DNA of 64,000 nucleotides from Peptostreptococcaceae bacterium (GCA_902363255.1 CABIZO010000003.1:653149-717148), one strand, 5' to 3'; positions 53,319 through 63,660 are shown, numbered from the stretch's first letter. The notes: generated from the sequence alone by a model not told the origin. Translations and numbers: made by a program.

Positions 53319-54230
53319 TTATTCTTCATTAGTATCAGCTGACTCTGCTAAATTTCCTTCCAACTTAATTTTATTACTATAAACTTCACTAATAAGTGTG
53401 GCTCCTAATATTAATATCCCCCCTAGAATTTGTAATAAACTCATGTTCTCACTTAAAATTATGGCTGACATAACTATCGCAGAAATAGGATCAACATAAG
53501 AATAGATTGCCACAGTCTGGCTTTCTAATTTTTGAATAACTGTAAAATATATTAAATAAGCTATTCCTGTGTGAACTATACCCACTACTAATAATAAAAT
53601 TATGGACTGGTTAGAAATACCCGATAAACTTATTTTGTCTGTGAAAAACACATATGGTAGTAAAAATATAGCCGCCACTAATAATTGCACTACAGAGCTA
53701 TCTCTTCCTGAAATGTCTTTTAAAAATTTGTTTAATATTACAACTCCTGCATAAAAACAAGCTGCTCCTAAACCATATAATATTCCAACTATATTATTTC
53801 CACCCACACTACTTTTATCTATTCCCACAATACACAACATCCCTATCATAGCTGCAACTATACACGAAACTTTCACTGGTGTTAATTTTTCTTTTAATAA
53901 AAAAGGTGATAAAAACATGACTATAATTGGCGCTAAATAATAACAAATTGTTGATATGGAAATAGTTGTGTAGTTATATGCTTCAAATAAAAAAATCCAA
54001 TTAAAACCAAGACATATTCCACAAAATATTAATACTAATAAGTTTGATTTTATTTTTTCTTTTGATAAATTGTCTTTTGATACCATGCTAAAAACTAGTA
54101 AAAAAATACTTCCTATAACAGCTCTCGCGAGAGCTATTTGACTAGATGTAAAATCAATATATCTTACAAATATACCAATACTTCCCCAAATTAACATAGC
54201 AATAATTAAACCTAATTTATATTTTTTCAT
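53319..54230 (-). CDS. EamA/DMT-family transporter
   Basis: 303 residues with ten membrane helices in two EamA halves (KLGLIIAMLIWGSIGIFVR at the start, ASFLYYVDPISAI-like segment near 245). Exporter of metabolites; substrate unknown. It lies 18 bases after the alpha/beta hydrolase gene and is probably cotranscribed. Confidence 0.9.
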   Translation of the reverse strand: MKKYKLGLIIAMLIWGSIGIFVRYIDFTSSQIALARAVIGSIFLLVFSMVSKDNLSKEKIKSNLLVLIFCGICLGFNWIFLFEAYNYTTISISTICYYLAPIIVMFLSPFLLKEKLTPVKVSCIVAAMIGMLCIVGIDKSSVGGNNIVGILYGLGAACFYAGVVILNKFLKDISGRDSSVVQLLVAAIFLLPYVFFTDKISLSGISNQSIILLLVVGIVHTGIAYLIYFTVIQKLESQTVAIYSYVDPISAIVMSAIILSENMSLLQILGGILILGATLISEVYSNKIKLEGNLAESADTNEE

Positions 54231-54248
54231 TTAATCACTCCCTTCTCG

Positions 54249-55091
54249 CTATCCATTGTATATATTTTCTATGTACTCTGCCACAATTTTAGATAGCAAT
54301 ATTCTTTTATTGCTATAAGAATGATCTGTATTTATAAATATTTCTTTTACGTTATTTTTATTATATTTATATATCTCTTTCATTAAAGGTATATGATGAA
54401 GATTATTTGGACCTACATCATCAACTGTAGCTGCAATTATTAGAATTTTTTCTTTAGATAATTCTTCAGCCTTATTTGATAATCTCCACATATCTCCGTT
54501 TATCATCACTTCTTTAACTAAAGTCATAGTATCTGTATCATTGAGTGGTAAAATTGCTGTAGAAAACATATTTATTCCATCTTTTAATTCTTCTTCATCT
54601 TCCTTCATTACACATCCTTTTAATCCAAAATCATAAGGACTGATTGCTACAGATGCTTTTATTCTCCTATCTGTACAATGTGTCAAAGTCAAGAATCCTC
54701 CCATACTATGGCCAACTAAGAAAATATTCTTTTTATCTATCTTATAAGTTATTATATTCTTTTTATCAGTTACAAAATCAATTACATTCTTAACATCTTC
54801 AATGCAATTTGAAAATGAAAATCTCCCTTTTACTCCCCAACAGCCTCTATAGTGAAATATAAGGACATTTATACCGCACCTTCTAAGGCTATGTGCCAAG
54901 TCGTGATTATCTTCATACCCAGGAAATCCGTGCAATAAAATAATAGTTGGGCAAGGTCCCTTTTCTCCTGAAGTTAACATGGATCCTATTAAATCCTCTC
55001 CACCACTTTTTATTTTAAGATTATATAGATTAGGAAAATATTCATCTCCACATTCTATTTTTGGATCCATAAAAATCATTTTACTATTCAT
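54249..55091 (-). CDS. alpha/beta hydrolase
   Basis: 280 residues. Oxyanion segment LLHGFPGYEDN, nucleophile elbow GHSMGG with the catalytic Ser, and a C-terminal His in INTDHSYSNKR. Serine esterase or peptidase of unknown substrate. First gene of a pair with the DMT transporter. Confidence 0.9.
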   Translation of the reverse strand: MNSKMIFMDPKIECGDEYFPNLYNLKIKSGGEDLIGSMLTSGEKGPCPTIILLHGFPGYEDNHDLAHSLRRCGINVLIFHYRGCWGVKGRFSFSNCIEDVKNVIDFVTDKKNIITYKIDKKNIFLVGHSMGGFLTLTHCTDRRIKASVAISPYDFGLKGCVMKEDEEELKDGINMFSTAILPLNDTDTMTLVKEVMINGDMWRLSNKAEELSKEKILIIAATVDDVGPNNLHHIPLMKEIYKYNKNNVKEIFINTDHSYSNKRILLSKIVAEYIENIYNG

Positions 55092-55266
55092 TTAGCTCCC
55101 CCCTAATAATAAAGCTTATAATATAAATTATATCTAATAAGAAAACTTATCAGTTAAATATTCCATTTTTTCATAAAAGTTTTTGTTTTTGGAACATTAA
55201 TTAGACTTTTAATTATATAATATTATATAGAGTAATCTAAATTTTTGATTAAAGAGGACGAGTATA

Positions 55267-55983
55267 ATGAGGAAAGTAAAAAAGGTTAACAAAATAGTTA
55301 AGGTTTTTTATGTCATATTTGGATCATTTCCTTTATTGGTAACCTTGTATATGTATCCATTAATCCCTAATAATATCCCTATACACTATTGGATGAACGG
55401 GACTATTGATAGATGGGGAAGCAAAAATGAATTGTTAATTGTTCCAATTATAATTTTCTTATTATTTGTAATTTTACAACCTAAACTATTTTCTTTAAGT
55501 CTTAACTCTGAATCTGAAGATAGAATAACAAGGTGGAACAATTATTATTTTTTAATAATATTAAATATATTAGTGTATACAAATATATATATTTCTTTAA
55601 ACTATGAGACTTGCTTAGATAGTTTTAACTTCTATAATTTCTTTGCTTGTGCTATTTGTTTCTTGTTTGGATTTTTGGGCAACTATATTCCTAATTGTAA
55701 AAGAACATCTAGCTTCTCTATTAGAAATAAATATACCTTAGAGAACCATATAATTTGGAGTAAAACTCATCGATTTTGTGGTCTACTTTGGTTTACAGGT
55801 AGTATAGTTTTCTTTCCTATGCTTTTATTTAGCCACAATTACTATCTATTAATTATAATAATATTCATGTTATGTATTTTTTTCTTATCTCCAATTATCT
55901 ATATGAAATATCTTCATGATAAGTATATTAAAGGTGAATTGGAAGATAGTTCTCATAGAAAAAGATTTCAACATTCTCATTAA
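55267..55983 (+). CDS. DUF1648/SdpI-like membrane protein
   Basis: 238 residues, six membrane helices. The DUF1648 hallmark IPIHYWMNGTIDRWGSK lies at about 37-53 and the SdpI-like segment FSIRNKYTLENHIIWSKTHRF at about 155-175. In Bacillus SdpI gives immunity to a toxin; here the role is unknown. AAAGAGG precedes the ATG. Confidence 0.87.
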   Translation: MRKVKKVNKIVKVFYVIFGSFPLLVTLYMYPLIPNNIPIHYWMNGTIDRWGSKNELLIVPIIIFLLFVILQPKLFSLSLNSESEDRITRWNNYYFLIILNILVYTNIYISLNYETCLDSFNFYNFFACAICFLFGFLGNYIPNCKRTSSFSIRNKYTLENHIIWSKTHRFCGLLWFTGSIVFFPMLLFSHNYYLLIIIIFMLCIFFLSPIIYMKYLHDKYIKGELEDSSHRKRFQHSH

Positions 55984-55996
55984 TTAATAAAAATAT

Positions 55997-56024
55997 AGAC
56001 TGTAGATAATTACATCTACAGTCT
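55997..56024. terminator. bidirectional terminator
   Basis: AGACTGTAGAT and ATCTACAGTCT make an 11-bp stem with tails rich in T on both strands, between converging genes. Confidence 0.85.
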
Positions 56025-56047
56025 TTCTTAATCTTCTTTATTAAAAT

Positions 56048-58753
56048 TTATAAAACAAATTTATTTATACACTCTATTGCTTTATCATATTCAAACATGT
56101 CTATAAGCTCTAAAGTTTTATCAATTATACTTGAATTTTCTTCTATTAGTTTTACAAATTTAAGCTCTTCTAGTAATTCCTTAGCTACATCTGCTTCAAA
56201 ATCATCTAATGCAGCCTTTATTTGATCTATTTTACTTAAAATATCTGCTTTATCAACTTCTACTTTTTCAGTATTATTATATGCCTCATTACTTTCAATA
56301 TTATGTATATTCTCTTTTATTCTATTAAGTATTTCTTTATATTCATGCATAAATATTGGGTGGTTTTCCTGAATATATTTAATATTTGCACTTTTACCAG
56401 CTTCTTCTAATAGTTTTGCTTTGTTTGATAATGAATAAGCGCCTATACTTAAAGATGAACTTTTTATTGCATGAACTTCTATAATATATCTCTTTAATTC
56501 TTCTTTAGCATAATGATTTAAGTTATCAAATTTATTATTTCCATCTCTTAAAAAGATTTTTAATATATCTATGTAACTATCAATATCTAGATTATTTTTT
56601 TTTAGACTATCTTCATAGTCTATGTATTTTAAATTAAGTTTAATATTCTTTTCTTCTTTATTTTTATCGATTTTCAAACTTTCATTTGGATTTTTTTTCA
56701 ATTCATCTGGTATCCATCTTTTTAGTATATTATTTAATTTCTTTGCATCTATTGGCTTAGATAAAAAGTCCTGCATTGAATTTGATAAAAACATTTCTTT
56801 TGCGCCACTTATTGCATTTGCGGTAAGTGCAACTATAGGTACTTCTTTATAATATTCTCCACTAATACTTCTTATTGCTTTAGTTGTATCTAGGCCATCC
56901 ATTTCTGGCATCATATGATCCATAAAAATTAAGTTATACTTCTTTTTCGTAACCATTTCTAAAGCTTCAAATCCACTAATCGCTGTATCCATTTCCATTT
57001 GGTATTGTGACATAAACCCACAAGCAACTTTTAAATTAACTGCATTATCATCTACAATAAGTATTTTTGCTTCTGGAGCTATAAAGGATACTTGGTTTTC
57101 ATTACTATCTTTTGCATAGAGCAGTGATATATTTTCTTCATTAAGAATTGATGCAATAGGTAGTGAATATATTGGTTTTTGTATATAAGTTACATCATCA
57201 ACTATACGATATCCCTCACCTAGATTTATCATAGCATTTAATTTTGCATCGATATTTCTACTTAAAATTTCATTTTTATATTTTTCAATAATTTTATAAG
57301 AGGTAAAAATATGATCATATTTTTTTTCATAAATAGCATTTGTAAAGCTAATTTCGCTTTTACAGTAATCTACATTTAAATTTAAACTTTCAAATGTATA
57401 TTTTAAAGATTTTTCATAAGTATTCTGTTCTTCGTATACAAGTATATTTTGATTCAGTTTATCATTATTAATGTCCGCAAATCCTTTATAATTTGTAACC
57501 TTTTGAGGTACTATAAAACTAAACTCACTACCTTGACCATATTTACTTTCTACAAATATTTCTCCTACCATTAATTCTACTAATGATTTAGATATGGCAA
57601 GACCTAGACCTGTACCTTCTATATTTCTATTCCTTCTTGTATCAACTTGTTTAAATGATTCAAATAATTTATTCATATCTTCTGATTTTATTCCCATACC
57701 TGTATCTTTAACAGAAACTTTTAAATTAACTTCATTATCTTCTATTCTTTGTGAATCTATTTTTAATCTAACATATCCTGATGTTGTAAATTTAATTGCA
57801 TTATTAACTAAGTTTATTATTATTTGTCTAAGTCTAATTTCATCTCCAAATAATTTGTATGGAATCGTTGGATCTACCTCCACTAAGAAATCAATATCTT
57901 TTTCATCTATTCTTACCACTGCCATATTTGTTATATCATTTATTATAGATGCAAACTCGTACTCGTCTTCTAATAATTCGATTTTACCTGATTCAACTTT
58001 TGAAATGTCCAAAATATCATTTATTATTCCTAAAAGATTTGTACTAGCTGATTTGATATTATAAACATGCTCTCTTACAATATCACTTATGTTTTCTCTC
58101 ATAATAAGCTCCACCATTCCAACTATGGCATTCATTGGTGTTCTTATTTCATGACTCATATTAGTTAAAAATTCTGTTTTAGCTTTTCCAGCTATTTCGG
58201 CTTTTTCTTTCATTTCATAAAACTCAGTTATATCTTTTAATACTATAACTAAATTTTGTAATTCTCCTTGCTCATTAGTAGCTGGAGATATTGCTATTGT
58301 AGTATGCTTTCTAGAATTATCTATTGGACTATTATACTCAATTTGCCTTTCTATAGTTTCATGTGTTTGTAAACATTCTCTACATAGTTGACAAAACTCT
58401 TTTGCATTTTCATCTCCTCTATATTGAGAATATACTTCATATAAGTGCATACCAGTTAAATCTCTATGTACTTCGTAGCCAATTCTTTTTAAAAAACTAT
58501 CACTAGAATAAATAAATCTTAGATCAGAGTCTAAAGCTATTACACTCTCCTTACAAAACTTTAGGAATAAGTTAAAGTGATCTAATTTTTGTTCTTTTAT
58601 TTGCTTCATCTTTCTAGTAACTATGTTTCTTTCATTAAAAAGGATTCGTGCATTATCCATATCCTTTTTTAATCTCTCATTTTTTTGTTGTAAAACTCGA
58701 TTTTCTTTTTTTAATCTTTCTATTTCCAACTTCATATATATAACGTTTTCCAT
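56048..58753 (-). CDS. hybrid sensor histidine kinase (PAS-HisKA-HATPase-REC-Hpt)
   Basis: 901 residues, no membrane helices. An N-terminal coiled coil (about 1-55) precedes a PAS domain (60-180) with C121xxC124xxC127. Next are HisKA with H201 (NMSHEIRTP), an HATPase (about 305-415, VKDTGMGI and EGTGLGLAISK), a degenerate receiver (about 435-545) and a true receiver with D612. The Hpt has H761 (HAIKSSS). A full phosphorelay in one protein. It is the last gene of the operon with the FIST protein and HD-GYP regulator. Confidence 0.95.
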   Translation of the reverse strand: MENVIYMKLEIERLKKENRVLQQKNERLKKDMDNARILFNERNIVTRKMKQIKEQKLDHFNLFLKFCKESVIALDSDLRFIYSSDSFLKRIGYEVHRDLTGMHLYEVYSQYRGDENAKEFCQLCRECLQTHETIERQIEYNSPIDNSRKHTTIAISPATNEQGELQNLVIVLKDITEFYEMKEKAEIAGKAKTEFLTNMSHEIRTPMNAIVGMVELIMRENISDIVREHVYNIKSASTNLLGIINDILDISKVESGKIELLEDEYEFASIINDITNMAVVRIDEKDIDFLVEVDPTIPYKLFGDEIRLRQIIINLVNNAIKFTTSGYVRLKIDSQRIEDNEVNLKVSVKDTGMGIKSEDMNKLFESFKQVDTRRNRNIEGTGLGLAISKSLVELMVGEIFVESKYGQGSEFSFIVPQKVTNYKGFADINNDKLNQNILVYEEQNTYEKSLKYTFESLNLNVDYCKSEISFTNAIYEKKYDHIFTSYKIIEKYKNEILSRNIDAKLNAMINLGEGYRIVDDVTYIQKPIYSLPIASILNEENISLLYAKDSNENQVSFIAPEAKILIVDDNAVNLKVACGFMSQYQMEMDTAISGFEALEMVTKKKYNLIFMDHMMPEMDGLDTTKAIRSISGEYYKEVPIVALTANAISGAKEMFLSNSMQDFLSKPIDAKKLNNILKRWIPDELKKNPNESLKIDKNKEEKNIKLNLKYIDYEDSLKKNNLDIDSYIDILKIFLRDGNNKFDNLNHYAKEELKRYIIEVHAIKSSSLSIGAYSLSNKAKLLEEAGKSANIKYIQENHPIFMHEYKEILNRIKENIHNIESNEAYNNTEKVEVDKADILSKIDQIKAALDDFEADVAKELLEELKFVKLIEENSSIIDKTLELIDMFEYDKAIECINKFVL

Positions 58754-58787
58754 AAGATTTATACTCCTTTTTAGAATTTTTAATTAA

Positions 58788-59981
58788 TTAAAATAAGCAA
58801 ATTGATATAGTTTCATTATTATAGAAATTATATACATTACCTTCATTATCTTCTATAGGTGATATTTCACCAAAGGAATAAAAACCAATTAAATTAACAT
58901 CTTTATGAACATGCTCTTTAATAATTTCAGCTTCTCTTTTTTTATCGAATATATTAATTAATTTTCTACATGCACAACTTACAATTAGGACATGTTTAAA
59001 TTTTTTATTTTTAGATTTATTTCTTAGATTACTCATAATCATATTTGAAGATCTTTCTATAAAATCATAACTTAATACTTGAACACTTACTTTAGATCCT
59101 TCTGTAACTGAACCTGCTATATTTAAATATCCTTTTTTTCTATCAATATCCATAATTACTCTTGTATATGAAAACTTATTTTCCATTATTAATAAAGGGT
59201 ATAGAATAAATAACTCACTCTTCTCTAGCTCCACATCTATAGAATTTTTTACAAATTCATAAGCTGGTAAATTATCTATTTCTTTTATTACTCCATCTTC
59301 ACAACTTGTTATTACACCTATAATGTTTTTATCTTCCATACTCTCACATTTAGTGTGCTCACTTATATTTTCATATGTAATTATTGGTTTTTCTTCTGAC
59401 TTAATAAAAACAAAAGGCATAGATCCCTTATATATTATTCCATCATAAAATTCTTTAAATCCTTGTGTGTCGTCGTTGAAATCTATAGCAGATGCACCGC
59501 CAAACATTGGTAAGTCAGGATAATTTGAATTAATTATATAAAAGATATCTTTAATAGTTTGTATACTATTAAAATTAGGGAATGTTAGCATCATTGATGG
59601 CTCTTCATCAAATAATTTTTTAGATTTTTCATATTCTTTATTTATAAGTTCCTCTAACTCTTCTTTATTTTTATCTTTTATATCTTCTATTACTCCACTA
59701 TGAAATCTTTTTTCATCATCTGTTAATATCATAAGTACAGCGCTATCATCTAAATATCCATCGTTACATATTTCCCCACTTGAAGTACAACCAAGTATGA
59801 TTATATTACTTTCTTCTTTTAAAGTTTTTAATAGCTCACTTGCATCTAAGCTAGCTGCACAAAATAAAATCCCTAAAGAATATTTCTTTAATTTAATTTT
59901 TCTGTTTATATCTTCTATCATTTTTAAAGCAGATTCTTTTCCATCAACTATATTACTAGTTTTAACTACTATTGACTCCAT
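58788..59981 (-). CDS. FIST-domain sensory protein
   Basis: 397 residues. The N-terminal FIST domain (about 30-220: IILGCTSSGEICNDGY, FGGASAIDFND) and C-terminal FIST_C (about 225-390, ending LIGFYSFGEISPIEDN) are both present. FIST is thought to sense small ligands such as amino acids. It has no output domain and so must act through the kinase (34 bases downstream) or the HD-GYP regulator (12 bases upstream). Confidence 0.92.
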   Translation of the reverse strand: MESIVVKTSNIVDGKESALKMIEDINRKIKLKKYSLGILFCAASLDASELLKTLKEESNIIILGCTSSGEICNDGYLDDSAVLMILTDDEKRFHSGVIEDIKDKNKEELEELINKEYEKSKKLFDEEPSMMLTFPNFNSIQTIKDIFYIINSNYPDLPMFGGASAIDFNDDTQGFKEFYDGIIYKGSMPFVFIKSEEKPIITYENISEHTKCESMEDKNIIGVITSCEDGVIKEIDNLPAYEFVKNSIDVELEKSELFILYPLLIMENKFSYTRVIMDIDRKKGYLNIAGSVTEGSKVSVQVLSYDFIERSSNMIMSNLRNKSKNKKFKHVLIVSCACRKLINIFDKKREAEIIKEHVHKDVNLIGFYSFGEISPIEDNEGNVYNFYNNETISICLF

Positions 59982-59993
59982 AATATCCCTACC

Positions 59994-61034
59994 TTATAAA
60001 TTTACTAATTGAAACTTATAGTGAATTTGTTCAAATACATCTATGATATTAGGGTCAAATATCTTCCCTTTACCATTAGTTATTATTTTTAGCGCAACTT
60101 CATGTTCAAGAGGTTCTTTATAAGGTCGTTTTGTTGTTAAAGCATCATAAACATCAGCTATTGCCATTATTCTAGCACTTATAGGTATTTCTTCTCCTTT
60201 TAATCCACAAGGATAACCACTTCCATCCCATTTTTCATGATGATAGTGAGCCATATCTTTTGCTACATATAAAAAACTCTCTCCATTAGTTTCATTAATC
60301 ATTTTTTGTAATGTTTGTCCACCTAATTCTGCGTGATTTTTCATATATTCAAATTCTTCATCATCTAATGAACCTGCTTTTAATAGTGTTGCATCATTTA
60401 TACCGATTTTTCCAATATCATGAAGAGGTGCTGAACGTACTATATCCCTTATATATCCTGGAGTCAAAATATCACTATATAATCCTGCTTCAACTATCTC
60501 TTCAGTCAAAATCTTTACATATTCTGCTGTTCGTTTAACATGACCACCTGTATTTTCATCTCTACATTCCACAAGTTCAGCTAAAGATAACATCATTACA
60601 TCTTGTAAGTGTTCTATCATTTCTGTTTTTTCATACACTTTATTTTCCAACTCATTTTTATATTCACTAAATTCTAAATGCATCTTCACTCTGCTTAGCA
60701 TAATCTGAGGAACGAATGGTTTTATAATAAAATCTACTGCTCCTAATTCAATTCCCCTTACCTCACTTTCACTATCTGATAGAGCAGTTAAAAATATTAC
60801 AGGAATATTATCTAGCTCTGGAATTTCTCTTATTTTTATTAATGTTTCATATCCATCCATATCAGGCATATTTATATCTAACAATATTAAATCAGGTTTA
60901 TTTTTAGATAAAAACTTTAAGGTCTGTGCTCCTGATATTAATAAACTTACCTTGTAATATGGTTTTAATGTTTTTTCTGCGAATTTCAAATTAGTTACAT
61001 TATCATCTATGACTAACACATGCTTATTTCTCAT
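59994..61034 (-). CDS. response regulator with HD-GYP output
   Basis: 346 residues. Receiver (1-120) with D10, D11, phospho-acceptor D53 and K105, then a helix and an HD-GYP domain with H205-D206 and GYP 273-275 (HHEKWDGSGYPCG). It likely degrades c-di-GMP when phosphorylated by the hybrid kinase of the same operon. First gene of the three. Confidence 0.95.
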   Translation of the reverse strand: MRNKHVLVIDDNVTNLKFAEKTLKPYYKVSLLISGAQTLKFLSKNKPDLILLDINMPDMDGYETLIKIREIPELDNIPVIFLTALSDSESEVRGIELGAVDFIIKPFVPQIMLSRVKMHLEFSEYKNELENKVYEKTEMIEHLQDVMMLSLAELVECRDENTGGHVKRTAEYVKILTEEIVEAGLYSDILTPGYIRDIVRSAPLHDIGKIGINDATLLKAGSLDDEEFEYMKNHAELGGQTLQKMINETNGESFLYVAKDMAHYHHEKWDGSGYPCGLKGEEIPISARIMAIADVYDALTTKRPYKEPLEHEVALKIITNGKGKIFDPNIIDVFEQIHYKFQLVNL

Positions 61035-61162
61035 TTATATTCCTCCAAATACGTATATGTATTTCATATTTTTTATTTTTTACAAAATATTACAATTTTT
61101 GTCACATACTATTATATACTTAATTAATCACTTACTACAACCATATAAAAAATTTCACAAAA

Positions 61163-61192
61163 AAAATCCAACCATTATTATGGAAGGATTAT
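61163..61192 (-). terminator. terminator of the PfkB gene
   Basis: AATCC-TT-CCAT and ATGG-TT-GGATT pair with an internal loop; TTTTTTT follows on the - strand. Confidence 0.7.
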
Positions 61193-61203
61193 TATCTTAA
61201 AGA

Positions 61204-62160
61204 TTATTTATTATATTTTTTATGAGTCCATTTTATATTATCAACATACTTCTTAACTAAATCATAACACATATCTGGATGAATAGTTTCTTCAGTTGAT
61301 ATAGTTATTGTAGACATTGAAATGGCAAATTTAAGTGTATCTAATAATGAATTATTTTCCATATATCCATGAGCTATTCCCGCTACAAAAGAATCTCCAG
61401 CTCCTGTTACATTTACAACTTTAACATCATTAGCCTTTAATTTACCTTCTTCTTCTCCATTGTTGTAGTATATTCCATCTTCATCTAATGTAATAAACAC
61501 ATTTTTTATTCCTAAATCAATAAAATATTTTCCAGCTTTTCTTACATCTTCATCATTTTTAATTTTAAATCCACACATTATTTCAGCTTCATATCTGTTC
61601 GGCTTTATAGTATGGAAATGTTTTATTAGATGCTTTACACCTTCTGATTTTGCAGCCGATACTGGATCTAAGATAAATTTAGTTTCTCCACTAAATTTTT
61701 CAAGTATATATTCTACTATGTCCGGTCTATCTGAATCTAATATCATATATTCAGAATTTCTTATTGTTTCAGCTTTAGAATCTATAAACTCTGTAGTAAA
61801 CTTATCTATTATTTTCATATCTACTACTGCTGATACCATCTCACCTTGATGGTTAAGTATTGCCATATATGTTGGTGTATGACCACCTTCTATAATTAAT
61901 GAATCACTCATATCGTAATTCATAAGCTTTGAATGTTCTATCATTCTGTTTCCAGTTTCATCATCACCTAAGATAGATATAAACTTAGTATTAACTCCTA
62001 CTCTAGACATACATTCAGCTATGTTTCTGCAAACACCTCCAAAAGAAGTCTTAACTTCACCTGGGTTAGAGTCATTGCATCTATAATTATTATCCGTAAA
62101 TCCACAAATATCAAAAACTGATACTCCGAATACTAATGCATAGGAATTTGTATTATTCAT
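61204..62160 (-). CDS. PfkB-family carbohydrate kinase (pseudouridine-kinase-like)
   Basis: 318 residues. The FGGVCRNIAECMSRVG segment resembles pseudouridine kinase (GGxGRNIAENL). The C-terminal anion hole and catalytic Asp are in NVTGAGDSFVAGIA. It phosphorylates a nucleoside or sugar. No pseudouridine glycosidase gene is adjacent, so the exact substrate is unsure. Confidence 0.85.
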   Translation of the reverse strand: MNNTNSYALVFGVSVFDICGFTDNNYRCNDSNPGEVKTSFGGVCRNIAECMSRVGVNTKFISILGDDETGNRMIEHSKLMNYDMSDSLIIEGGHTPTYMAILNHQGEMVSAVVDMKIIDKFTTEFIDSKAETIRNSEYMILDSDRPDIVEYILEKFSGETKFILDPVSAAKSEGVKHLIKHFHTIKPNRYEAEIMCGFKIKNDEDVRKAGKYFIDLGIKNVFITLDEDGIYYNNGEEEGKLKANDVKVVNVTGAGDSFVAGIAHGYMENNSLLDTLKFAISMSTITISTEETIHPDMCYDLVKKYVDNIKWTHKKYNK

Positions 62161-62462
62161 AATATAATCGTAACCTTTCTAAGAAATTATTTTTATATTT
62201 TAACATATTTTCAACGTATTTTTCTACAAATTTCAACATTTTTGCCATGTATTTTTTTACAACACATATAAATTTATTTTCTCCCATATATAAAAACTTA
62301 TTAACTACAAAAAAATTACCATAATTATTCATATATTATATTTTTTCGTTATACAATCCTATTTTCCAATATAGCCAGTATATTCTCTATAACTTTATAT
62401 ATATATCAATTAGAATCTATAATTGGATAATAAATTTAATAAATTATAATTTTTTTCAAATT
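62161..62462. other. AT-rich intergenic region with no recognised element
   Basis: About 300 bases upstream of the PfkB gene and downstream of the PadR operon terminator. It holds several ATTTTTTTACAAC-like runs but no frame, riboswitch or clear operator. Confidence 0.5.
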
Positions 62463-62484
62463 AAAAAGGAGTATGAATACTCCT
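62463..62484 (-). terminator. terminator of the PadR operon
   Basis: AGGAGTAT-GA-ATACTCCT forms an 8-bp stem followed by TTTTTAATTT on the - strand. Confidence 0.8.
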
Positions 62485-62503
62485 CTTATTTTTTACTCTT
62501 ATT

Positions 62504-62743
62504 CTATTTTCTTGATATCTTATTAAAAACTTTAATTTTGTAACCTTTTATCTTTTGTAAATTAGGAATTTCACAGTATAGTCCAAATAGTATCAGTATC
62601 ATAGCTAAACTTCTAGAAAATCCCTCTAAAAACCCTCTTATAAAGTCCGGTAAAATAATATAAAATATATCCTGTTGTTTTATTAAAAATACAATCCCAT
62701 TTAAAATCAAACCATAGCAAATACTTTTCTTACCATTACTCAT
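62504..62743 (-). CDS. small membrane protein of the PadR operon
   Basis: About 79 residues from ATG 62743, chosen for spacing from GGGGA. The frame opens earlier at 62791, overlapping the upstream gene. Two hydrophobic helices (CYGLILNGIVFLI and FSRSLAMILILFGLY) and a basic tail. No known family. Third gene after padR and the DUF2812 gene. Confidence 0.7.
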   Translation of the reverse strand: MSNGKKSICYGLILNGIVFLIKQQDIFYIILPDFIRGFLEGFSRSLAMILILFGLYCEIPNLQKIKGYKIKVFNKISRK

Positions 62744-62768
62744 GTTCATCATCCCCACAATTAAATTT

Positions 62769-63314
62769 TTATTTATCTTCCATTTTTTCATTCATTATTT
62801 CAACACCGCTTTTGATCCATATAAAAAGTCCCCAGAATAATGCAGCTTCAATTCCAATAAGAATATCCATATGTCTTATTGCCATAAATGTATATACCAA
62901 AGCAAGAACAAGCTCCAACACTAATGCAAATTTACCCCATTTACACCATCTACTTAACATTTCTTCATATGAAGTATGATCTGTATATATTTCATATTCA
63001 CTTGCATCACTATTTTCATTATACTCTTTTCTAAAGTAATTCCATCCGTTATAAGTGGAGTTAATATATTTCCAGCCTAAATCTTCAAACATTTCAATGT
63101 ATCTTTTTTTCTCTATAGATTCTTTCATTGTTTCTGGATTAAAATCTATTTTATATACATATTGTTTAGAGTTATCCTTTTCATAAACACTATGAAAACA
63201 ACCGCCTTTAACTAATTGCCATCCATTTTTCCCATTTTCATTTATAAAATCTTCTTCCTTTTCATAATTCCAAGCTGTATATGCTCTATAAGATTTTTTT
63301 AATTCTTTTCCCAT
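62769..63314 (-). CDS. DUF2812 membrane protein
   Basis: 181 residues. DUF2812 domain (about 5-110: AYTAWNYEKEEDFINENGKNGW, EDLGWKYINSTYNGWNYF) and two C-terminal membrane helices. This family usually follows a PadR gene, as here (19 bases). Presumed membrane-stress or antimicrobial response role; not proven. GGGAGG precedes the ATG. Confidence 0.88.
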   Translation of the reverse strand: MGKELKKSYRAYTAWNYEKEEDFINENGKNGWQLVKGGCFHSVYEKDNSKQYVYKIDFNPETMKESIEKKRYIEMFEDLGWKYINSTYNGWNYFRKEYNENSDASEYEIYTDHTSYEEMLSRWCKWGKFALVLELVLALVYTFMAIRHMDILIGIEAALFWGLFIWIKSGVEIMNEKMEDK

Positions 63315-63333
63315 TTTTATTTCCCTCCCATTT

Positions 63334-63660
63334 TTATAACTGGCTTTCTATTAACCTAGCGCTATTTAAAAGTTCTTTAAGCCTTTCTATTTCACCATAT
63401 AATATATTTATTCCCTCTTGTGTTATCTCATAAGTTCTTCTTCTATCATCACTTGAATCTTCTGTTATTCTATCTCTTATCCATCCCTTTTTAATCATTT
63501 TACTTACTGCCGTATACATTGTTCCCGAGCCTATTTTCACCCTATCATTTGAAAATTTCATAGTATCTTGCATTATTCCATAACCATGATTAGGCCCTTT
63601 ATATAAACAAAGTAAAATATAGTAGTAACTTTCAGTTAAAGGTTCATACTTCTTAGACAT
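63334..63660 (-). CDS. PadR-family transcriptional regulator
   Basis: 108 residues. Winged-helix PadR domain: ESYYYILLCLYKGPNHGYGIMQ, then GSGTMYTAVSKMIKKGWI and the RRTYEITQEG wing. Short C-terminus, as in the PadR-s2 group. It is the first gene of an operon with a DUF2812 protein. The promoter carries GATATATCG dyads that fit autorepression. Confidence 0.93.
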   Translation of the reverse strand: MSKKYEPLTESYYYILLCLYKGPNHGYGIMQDTMKFSNDRVKIGSGTMYTAVSKMIKKGWIRDRITEDSSDDRRRTYEITQEGINILYGEIERLKELLNSARLIESQL

